In this document: positions 9,960 through 15,838 of the stretch, piece by piece
How positions within the stretch are numbered: the first letter of the stretch is position 1
How the letters are laid out: every line of letters starts with the position of its first letter
Source: Cytospora piceicola
Lineage: Eukaryota; Ascomycota; Sordariomycetes; Diaporthales; Cytosporaceae
Length of the DNA: 15,838 nucleotides
Assembly (NCBI GenBank): GCA_023375675.1
Contig: JALQBC010000096.1
Span: forward strand, 1-15,838
Reading direction: 5' to 3'
Notes under the pieces: generated by a model
Told to the model about the DNA's origin: nothing
Database searches by the model: none
Seen by the model: only the letters and a program-made list of their open reading frames with translations
Translations under genes and position numbers: made by a program

Positions 9960-12060
9960 GTAGCCTGCTATTAGTCTTAAACGGTTTTTTATATTTCGAT
10001 TAACTATCTTTATTACTTAGGTAATAACTTTTAATAATCGTTTAAACTAAGCTATAAAGGCTGTTTTAATACTTAAGCTTAAGGTAAAGCTTATTTAAAC
10101 TATTAAAAGTTAAAACGGTTAAATAACAGAACTAATTATTAAAAGCCGGCTTTTTATAGCCGGGAACAGATAAGCTAAAGCTAATATTATAGTAGCTCAG
10201 GTTAACGTTTATTTATAACAGGCTATTATAGCCTAGTATAAATAAACGCGGCCTTTTTTTCGAATATATACTAAGTTTTTTATTTAGCCTTAAGCTTATA
10301 CTTAAAGTCCCGGGAGTTAACGTTATACTCGAGGTAATTAAAATAACGAACGACTATTTATTTATCGATACGGTTTTATATATTTCGAACAACAAAACTA
10401 TCCGGCTATTCGGTTAGAATAGTAAAACGACGGATACGTTAAGTAAAGTTTAAAATATTCTTATTATTTCGGGTATTATATCGCGTATATCGAAAGCTAT
10501 TTAGAATTCCGTCGGCTATATTATAAGGTATACTAAAGTTTATAATAAAGTACTCTTTTTATTTTATTTATATATCGGGATAAATAATTAGGTTAAATCT
10601 TTCTTTATTTAATAAGGTGTTTTAAAACTATAAATAAGCAGATTCGGTAAGGTAAGTAAAGAGATTTTAATATAAGGTTTATCGTTAAGTTTCGATATTA
10701 ACGATATATATACGATAACGTTAAATAAACGCTAGTAGGTCTTTTTATACCGTTACTTTATTATCTATATAGGATACTTTTATAAGTTCTTCGGTATTAT
10801 TCTAACTAGTATATAGTTTAAATCTTCCGAAAGTATTTTCTTTAAACTTATAGGTAAATAATAGGTTTATAAGTAGTTAAAGAACGTTAATCGATAGTTT
10901 ACGTTTATAGTTATATATATTTCGGCTTTTATTTTTATTAAGATAACAATTAAGTAGGCTTCTGCTTTAGTTATAATTACAGACGAAGTTATTATCGTTT
11001 AAGCTATTATTAAAGTCGTTATTAAAGTTTTTACCGCTACTGGTTATATAGTATATATAGTCTTTAATAAGTTATATATTACTTTCTCGGGTAACGTAAC
11101 TATATTAATAAGAATTCTTAAAGTAAGCCGCCGGTTTATAAGTAGTACAATAGAAATTAAAAAGATTACTTAGTAGTATATAAAACGACGGTACTTATAG
11201 ACTTATCTTTTACTTATATAGTCGGAACGCCTCGGTATTTCTTAATATAAAATTTATAACGTTAATATAACGTTCCTCTTTAAAACTACCCGGTAAGTTC
11301 GCTTATACTAAAGTAATTTTTAATCGGTTAAGTATATTAGTTTAAGCGGCTTATAAAACTAAATCTCTTTTTTATAATAGTATTATAAAAATAATTAAAG
11401 ATAATATAATACGTAAGCGGATAGTTTCGGTTATTAATTTAAATAAAAGTAAAACCTTTAAATTACTACGTTATATACTTTTTATTGTTTTTAATCGTTA
11501 TTCGAGGTTTTAAATAATCCTTTTATCTTCTTTATCTGTTTCGACTATCGTTTCTCGGCTTTTTAACTCTTCGGGTTCTTTTACTATATAAACTACCGGT
11601 TCGACTAAAGTATAAGTAAAAGGTTAGTATTTTAATAAGAATAGAGTTTTTAAAACGTTATAAATAATTATCTTTCGTTTACGTTCTATTTAGCTTAAAC
11701 CGAGTATTACTTTGAAAAGTAACTTTTATTTTTTATAAAACAGGCCTTTAAACTTAAGTTTTTATAAAAACTAATAGATCGGTTTATATTCTTCGAGGTT
11801 ATAAGTATAGCTTAACCGTCGTAAGTTATAAAAGTATTAGAATTTATAGTAAAACTTAATATTCTTATTAAACTAGCTATATATAATAATAAAAAAATAA
11901 ACGTTATCGAGCTTTTATAACTAACGACTAAGGTAATATACTTTACAGATATATTCTATAAAACGTTTTTAAATATAATAAAGTTAGTTATTTTTATTTT
12001 AATTATTATAATAATACTTAAGATAAAAGGTATAAAGCTATTACTAATTAGTATAGCTAG
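9960..12060 (-). pseudogene. gag: Element B gag
   Basis: The position after the 5' LTR and before protease makes this gag. The N-terminal part (about 11880-11470) reads SYTYNLEEYKPIY*FL, LS*IERKRKIIIYNVLKTLF, LVEPVVYIVKEPEELKSRET and IVETDKEDKRII*NLE*RLK. The middle (about 11440-10870) changes frame and includes VTLPEKVIYNLLKTI and VIITKAEAYLIVILIKIKAE. The C-terminal half (about 10850-9960) changes back and includes FTYKFKENTFGRFKLYTS, GILNSFRYTRYNTRNNKNIL, RFTILTE*PDSFVVRNI, then a Gln-rich helical stretch with many Q-to-stop changes (K**R*LIEI*KTV*D***AT). Frame joins lie near 11460 and 10850. The start codon cannot be fixed, because ATG would be RIP-mutated to ATA. Naming rests on position and composition; no capsid motif was matched residue by residue. 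Confidence 0.7.
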
Positions 12061-12498
12061 TTAAATATTTTAAAAAAGTAAGATCGTAGTTTATAATATA
12101 AGATTAGTATCAGGAAAGGTATTCGGTAATAACTACCTTAATATAACGTAAAAGCTAAATATCTTTAATAACCGTATAGTTTTAAGGTATTACTAAAAAT
12201 ATATTTAAAAAACGTACGTCGAATACGTTATCTAAACCTAATATAGCTATAATATAGAATTCCTATAATAAATAACCGGTAAATTATAGTAAACAGGTAA
12301 TAATACCGGCTAAGTAAATAAAATAACGTTTTTATACTTTTCGATCTTTTAAGATCTAGAGATTAAAGCTAATTACCTGTTAGCTATTATAGTAATAGTA
12401 ACTTAATAACTGTCGTAGTATAGTCCGATAAACCTAATTCGTAATATTAAAAGGCTAGGCGATACGTAACGGAGCGTATTTAAGTTATAGCTATTATT
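12061..12498 (-). other. Element B leader between 5' LTR and gag, with possible primer-binding site
   Basis: Directly after the 5' LTR the minus strand reads AATAATAGCTATAACTTAAA. A primer-binding site beginning with TGG (complement of tRNA CCA) would read TAA or TAG after RIP, so TAATAGCTATAACT is the position-based candidate; the tRNA cannot be identified. The remaining ~400 bases show no reading frame that stands out, though a hydrophobic open stretch begins near 12060. Confidence 0.45.
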
Positions 12499-12737
12499 TA
12501 ATAGTAACAGTACGGTATAATAGTATATAATAAAGATAGATTCTCTCTCTTTCTCTTTTTATATAACCGAGTACTCTTATAAACTATATACAGACCTATA
12601 AACCTACTGTAAACTTACCTTAAGTTTACTATATAATTACCGTGCGTTTAACCGTCCGAATTACCGGTAAATATACGGTAAATTCGTAGTACGTTTACAG
12701 GTAGGTTCGCTACGAACCTACCGGTAGGTGTATAATA
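12499..12737 (-). repeat. 5' LTR of element B
   Basis: The 239 bp partner of 2739-2977. On the minus strand it contains GGTTATATAAAAAG, a TATA-like box, followed by a GA-rich run and TCTTTATTATA. On the + strand GGTAGGTTCG and CGAACCTACC form a 10 bp stem with a CTA loop (12700-12722). This copy keeps some CpG and CpA that the other has lost, and the reverse holds at other sites, as expected when RIP hit each LTR independently. Confidence 0.93.
12700..12728. repeat. Hairpin and palindrome near the outer end of element B's 5' LTR
   Basis: A 10 bp perfect stem (12700-12709 with 12713-12722, loop CTA) overlaps a 12 bp palindrome CCTACCGGTAGG (12717-12728). In the other LTR (2940-2968) the same stem is broken by transitions. 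It lies at the start of the LTR in the sense of element B. Confidence 0.65.
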
Positions 12738-12742
12738 ACGTA
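12738..12742. other. Target-site duplication of element B, right copy (ACGTA)
   Basis: Matches 2734-2738. See the left copy for the reasoning. Confidence 0.85.
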
Positions 12743-13260
12743 GCTTTATAAAGTACTTTATTATCGGGGATTACGTTTAGCTGTCTTTTAAGAATATTTA
12801 AACTAACTAACCTTTTAAAAAACTTATTTAGTTATACGAAAAGTATTATATATCTGCTATAATAAACTTTTATACTATAAAACTAAAAGTACTATTAAGT
12901 ATATATCTATACTTTTATATAGATCTTTTATTAAAAGTAAGTAATAACCTGCTTTTATTTTAAACTTTTTATAATTATTAGCTACCTTTAATTATCTTAA
13001 AAGAAAGTAGAGATAAGGTAAAGCTTAAGTATTACGTTAAAACTATTTTTAACGTATATAAAAAGCCGGTATAAAGTAAACTTAAAATAAATATAGTATT
13101 AAAATATAAAGTTTATATTAAATAGATTAGTTAAGTTTAGCTTTTTTAAAAACTATTAAAAAACTTCGAGAATATAGCTATACTTAATAAGTATAAAAGC
13201 CGTTATAAGTTAGCTTATAACTATAATATTCTTCTTATATAAATAAAGAGAAAATCTATT
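12743..13260 (+). pseudogene. pol: Element A integrase C-terminal tail and chromodomain
   Basis: This continues the reading of 1123-2738 across the insertion. The tail reads SFIKYFIIGDYV*LSFKNI, then *PFKKLI*LYEKYYISAI, INFYTIKLKVLLSIYLYFYI and DLLLKVSNN, which follows the GPY/F module order of fungal chromoviruses (GD-VWL, KLD, Y-V, IHPVFHVDLL). The chromodomain (about 13015-13210) reads YYVKTIFNVYKKPV*SKLKI, then YKVYIK*IS*V*LF*KLLKN, and ends with FENIAILNKYKSRY, the usual W-P-TWEP-ENL-NA region with Trp read as stop. The end of the gene is near 13260. The chromodomain in this family is thought to direct integration to heterochromatin. Confidence 0.9.
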
Positions 13261-14140
13261 ATATTAAAAGCTATAATAATTAGCTATAATAAACCGTTAT
13301 ACCTTTACTATTAATATAATAGATAGTTAGTATTAAATAATATAAAAACCTACGTTATTTCGTATTAATAAATACTAATTTATTATATAGGCCGAAACGA
13401 TATAGTAATATTAATAAAATAAAATTTAGCTAGTTTAAAGAGAGTAAACTACTCGATATTAGCTATATACCTGCTTAAACTATAAACCCTCGTTTCTTTT
13501 AATAACAGTAGTAACTTCTTACTTTTTTATCCTTGTTTTAAACTTATTAAACTAAGTAAAAGAGTAGCTTATAATATACCTATATATATAACCGTACTAG
13601 CTAACTTTTACTTAAGTCGTAGTTTACGTATAAGACGATAAAGTTTTTAATTTTAACTATTTTATTCTTTAGCTTATTAAGCTTAACCGTTAAGCTATAG
13701 ACAGTAATAATAAAACGTTTAAAAAGCTTATTCTTTTACTTTTAAAAAGGAGTTAGCTATTACTTAACAGATACAGTACTGCTTACTACTTATATAATAA
13801 GTCCGGACCTTATTATTTAAGTTTATATTAGTAGTATATACGCCGCTTATAGCTTAAACACTACTATTACTTAAGCCGTTCGCCTAGGTATTTCTTTTAC
13901 TTTATAACTACTTACAGGCCTAAATTACTATAAAACTAGCGGCGTTTTATACTTTTACAGAATCTATAAAAATAAGTTAGCCGCTTAAGGCCTACTTACG
14001 ATAAGAAAGAAGAAGGCTTACTATAATCTTAAGAATTAAACTCTTTTATTTTCTAGCTATAATAAATAAACGTTAAGAATTAAGCCGCTTATAAACGATA
14101 CAGAAATAGCTATATAGCAGTTTAAAACCTTTATTATAAT
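13261..14140 (-). pseudogene. Element A 3' region, possible antisense frame of unknown function
   Basis: About 0.9 kb lies between the chromodomain and the polypurine tract. Both strands have partly open frames. The minus-strand reading has the more protein-like composition: FIDSVKV*NAASFIVI*ACK near 13980-13920, then *ANGLSNSSV*AISGVYTTN, INLNNKVRTYYISSK*YCIC and LLKETRVYSLSRYIANIE*F near 13520-13460, with RIP-type stops only. The + strand reading is rich in Leu, Ile, Gln-stop and Arg and nearly lacks Asp and Gly. No family was recognised, and the case is weaker than for 2980-4940. The alternative is a non-coding 3' untranslated region. Confidence 0.25.
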
Positions 14141-14166
14141 TAAAATAGAAGAAAAAGGAAAGGGGG
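14141..14166 (+). other. Polypurine tract of element A
   Basis: AGAAGAAAAAGGAAAGGGGG (14147-14166) is an almost pure purine run directly before the TACTTATAGT start of the LTR, in the correct place and strand for plus-strand priming of element A. Confidence 0.75.
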
Positions 14167-14560
14167 TACTTATAGTAAAGTTAACGGTTAAAAGAAAAGG
14201 AAAGAGAAAGGGTACGTTCGAAGGGCTATAAAGGGTAATAGACCTAAATAAGTAACGTTAAAAGTCTTTATAAGCGTACTATTACGTAACGTATAGCGAA
14301 TAGACCTTTAAGGTTAGAGGTATACTTAAGGAAGGGAGGGCTAATATTATAAGATAAAGCTTATAAGGGCTTCGGTATACACAGGCCGAAGCTTACGTTA
14401 TAACGCTACACCTACACTATAACGCTTAATAGTAGTATAATCTCTGCTCTACGCACTACTATAGCAGCTACTTAAAATCTTCCCTTATAAAAGATTATAA
14501 ACAGTAATAAAACCCCTTTTTATAACTACTTAAGGGCTAGCTTTTTATAGTAAGTAAGTA
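14167..14560 (+). repeat. 3' LTR of element A
   Basis: It begins right after the polypurine tract with TACTTA and ends near 14556-14560 at TAAGTA, a short inverted pair compatible with RIP-mutated TG...CA ends. Inside are CTTATAAGGG (TATA-like, about 14360-14369), a 7 bp stem GCTTCGG/CCGAAGC (14369-14375 with 14386-14392) and AATAAA at 14506-14511 (possible polyadenylation signal). No 5' partner is in the window, so the extent cannot be confirmed by alignment. The right end is uncertain by a few bases because of the repeated AGTA. Confidence 0.65.
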
Positions 14561-14595
14561 AATAAATATTTCGCTGTTTAAAGCTATAAAGGAAA

Positions 14596-14630
14596 TAATA
14601 AAGTAACGCTTAAAAAGCGTTACTTTATTA
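14596..14630. repeat. 16 bp perfect hairpin
   Basis: TAATAAAGTAACGCTT (14596-14611) and its exact reverse complement (14615-14630) are separated by three A. It lies just outside the 3' LTR of element A. It is too AT-rich at the ends and lacks the T run of a typical terminator. It may be a mini inverted repeat or a transposon end. Confidence 0.7.
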
Positions 14631-14683
14631 AATTTAAAGTAGCTTAAATAATATATCTAATTATTAAGTTTTTAATCTTTCTT

Positions 14684-14975
14684 AACAGAAGGCCTTCTCG
14701 GTAAGCGGTTTTACTGCTATTCTCTAGTTTTAATTATCTTTAAATTATAATTATACTAATTCGCTATAACACCTGTTTAAAGAATTTAATTAGCTGTTAA
14801 AAACAGTAACTTTATCTGTCGAATAAGTAAGAGAACTAGAGATTATAAGACCTTTTAATACCTGTTAAAAGACTTATAGTTACTTTAAACCTTAAATAAA
14901 GTCGGACTTATAATAAGGCTTATAATTAAGTTTAAATTAAGATATACACTTAAGTTTTTATTTAATTAAATAGAA
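14684..14975 (-). repeat. Third, decayed partial copy of the inverted-repeat arm
   Basis: From about 14725 it runs parallel to 15165-15425 of the right arm: AATTATAATTATACTAATTC against AATTATAATTATGCTGATTC, then GAGAACTAGAGATT in both, then ACTTAT-GGTTACTTTAA-type and GTCGGACTTATAATAAGGCT segments. It stops before the tandem units. It carries many more TpA than the right arm. At 14682-14697 it begins with TTAACAGAAGGCCTTCT, containing the 12 bp palindrome AGAAGGCCTTCT, which looks like two arm ends placed head to head. Confidence 0.75.
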
Positions 14976-15073
14976 GCTACTTAAAGTTATAAAATATATA
15001 TAAATATAAAAATATAAATATAAAATATATAAATATAAATATAAAAGGTTATAAATAAATATAAATATAAATA
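14976..15073. repeat. AT-only microsatellite (AAATAT-type)
   Basis: Runs of AAATATAAATATAAAAATAT continue to 15073 with one interruption (AAGGTTATAAATAAA). It separates the decayed partial arm from the right arm and ends exactly where the right arm starts (GCCTTCTGTTAGGAAGG). It could be an element tail or simple sequence grown at a junction. Confidence 0.85.
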
Positions 15074-15838
15074 TGCCTTCTGTTAGGAAGGTTGATATTT
15101 GTTTTATAAGGCAGGCGAGTATAATAGAAAATTGTTACCCTTAAGATTATACCACCTGTTTTTAATTCTAATTAGCTTTAAATTATAATTATGCTGATTC
15201 GCTACAGCACCTGTCTAGAGGATCTGATTAGCTGCTGAAAGCAGTGTTTTTAGCCGTCGAACGGCTAAGAGAACTAGAGATTGTAAGGCTTTTAATGCCT
15301 GCCGGAAGACTTACGGTTACTTTAAGGCCTACGATAAGGTCGGACCTACGATAAGGCCGTCTGTAATAAACCTTAAGTTCGAACTAAGATACACGCTCGA
15401 GTTTTAATCCGATTAAAACGTAGTTACCTAAATCTGATTCTGTAGAAAAAGGGCTATTAAACGGTATATTTAATGAAATCGTAGCCCTTAAGGTAGGCTT
15501 ACTATTAAAGCTAATAGTTCTAATTCTGTAAGTTCTTAAGGTTCTTAACCCGAACCCTAGCCTTTCCCTTCCTCTTTACTTACTTAAGCCTTTAGGCTTA
15601 TACTAAGATGCACGCTCGAGTTTTAATCCGATTATAAAGCAGTTACCTAAATCTGAATCTGTAGAAAAAGGGCTATTAAACGGTATATTTAATGAAATCG
15701 TAGCCCTTAAGGTAGGCTTACTATTAAAGCTAATAGTTCTAATTCTATAAGTTCTTAAGGTTCTTAACCCGAACCCTAGCCTTTCCCTCCTTTCTTCTTT
15801 ACCGAAGGCTTATATAAGCCTTTAGATTCGAATTAAGT
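15074..15838 (-). repeat. Right arm of the long inverted repeat, less RIP-mutated
   Basis: Reverse complement of the left arm: unique part 15074-15378, then two tandem units (about 15379-15595 and 15596-15825) where the left arm has three. The CTTACTTAAGCC variant sits in the inner unit and the TATATAAGCC variant in the outer one, matching left units 2 and 1, so the counterpart of left unit 3 is missing. TpG and CpA are frequent here (GTTGATATTTG, GCTGCTGAAAGCAGTG), unlike the rest of the window. The arm runs to the last base of the window, which mirrors position 128 exactly. Confidence 0.87.
15379..15825 (-). repeat. Two ~220-230 bp tandem units in the right arm
   Basis: The blocks GATGCACGCTCGAGTTTTAA (GATACACGCTCGAG in the inner copy), GGGCTATTAAACGGTATATT, GCTTACTATTAAAGCTAATA and GGTTCTTAACCCGAACCCTA occur twice, 230 bp apart at AAGCCTTTAG (15586 and 15816). 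The two units are nearly identical to each other, closer than the left units are, which fits recent homogenisation or escape from RIP. Confidence 0.88.

Larger units (their letters stand above)
2739..12737 (-). mobile_element. Element B: full-length Ty3/gypsy chromovirus retrotransposon, RIP-dead
   Basis: Two 239 bp LTRs in direct orientation (2739-2977 and 12499-12737) bound 9,999 bp with a 5 bp target duplication. Minus-strand domain order is gag, aspartic protease, reverse transcriptase, RNase H, H2C2 integrase, chromodomain: the Ty3/gypsy order, not the Copia order. Catalytic residues are changed by RIP in every enzyme. At about 10 kb it is long for a fungal gypsy element. The excess is about 2 kb between the chromodomain and the 3' LTR, where an opposite-strand frame is found. 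It is inserted in, and therefore younger than, element A. Confidence 0.95.
1123..14560 (+). mobile_element. Element A: 5'-truncated Ty3/gypsy chromovirus, split by element B
   Basis: On the + strand the order is RNase H, H2C2 finger, integrase (1123-2738), then, after removal of B, GPY/F-like tail and chromodomain (12743-13260), a non-pol 3' region, a polypurine tract and a 3' LTR. This is the standard 3' half of a fungal chromodomain Ty3/gypsy element. Gag, protease, reverse transcriptase and the 5' LTR are absent. Similarity begins abruptly at the inner edge of the left inverted-repeat arm. Every domain carries RIP-type stops (TAA/TAG for Gln or Trp) and Asp-to-Asn changes, so the element is inactive. 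Confidence 0.9.

Noticed and set aside
12540..12562. Polypyrimidine run as a separate regulatory element
   Set aside because: The TTCTCTCTCTTTCTCTTTTT run is part of the LTR, present in both copies, and is best described as a GA-rich tract beside the LTR promoter on the minus strand.
2739..12737. Ty1/Copia retrotransposon
   Set aside because: Integrase with chromodomain follows RNase H, and the reverse transcriptase carries gypsy-type FIGYP and LLxxKV motifs; Copia has integrase before reverse transcriptase.
14976..15073. Centromere or replication origin AT tract
   Set aside because: It is a short simple repeat at an element junction in DNA that is AT-rich throughout; nothing specific supports an origin or centromere.

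Overview
The window is a stack of dead, repeat-induced-point-mutation (RIP) damaged transposable elements from a filamentous ascomycete (Pezizomycotina-type) genome. CpA and TpG are almost absent, TpA is in huge excess, and CpG is kept. Old reading frames survive, but Gln and Trp codons read as TAA/TAG and catalytic Asp reads as Asn. This is the mark of fungal RIP, so almost every gene below is a pseudogene whose family is recognised from the order and spacing of degraded motifs. No intact host gene, tRNA or rRNA was seen. The species cannot be named from this sequence.

Layout. Positions 1-127 are a CTAC/CTTA tetranucleotide tract. Positions 128-1122 are one arm of a long inverted repeat, built of three ~220-230 bp tandem units plus a unique part. 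The opposite arm is 15074-15838 (two units plus the same unique part), and it ends exactly at the mirror of position 128. A third, decayed partial copy lies at 14684-14975. Between the arms is a 5'-truncated Ty3/gypsy element, called A here, on the + strand. It reads RNase H (from 1123), H2C2 finger and integrase (to 2738), GPY/F-like tail and chromodomain (12743-13260), a 0.9 kb 3' region, a polypurine tract and a 3' LTR (14167 to about 14560).

Element A is split by a second, complete Ty3/gypsy element, B (2739-12737, minus strand, 9,999 bp). B has two 239 bp LTRs and a 5 bp target duplication, ACGTA. On the minus strand it reads 5' LTR (12737-12499), leader, gag, protease, reverse transcriptase, RNase H, integrase and chromodomain (ending near 5010). 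About 2 kb remain before its 3' LTR. That stretch does not continue pol; it holds a candidate reading frame on the opposite strand (2980-4940, +), pointing towards the end of pol.

Order of events: the inverted-repeat family and element A were joined or rearranged, B inserted into A's integrase gene, and RIP then mutated everything. The right arm is clearly less mutated than the left arm and the third copy. The most unusual item is the antisense frame carried between pol and the 3' LTR of B. A weaker, similar possibility exists in the equivalent place of A.
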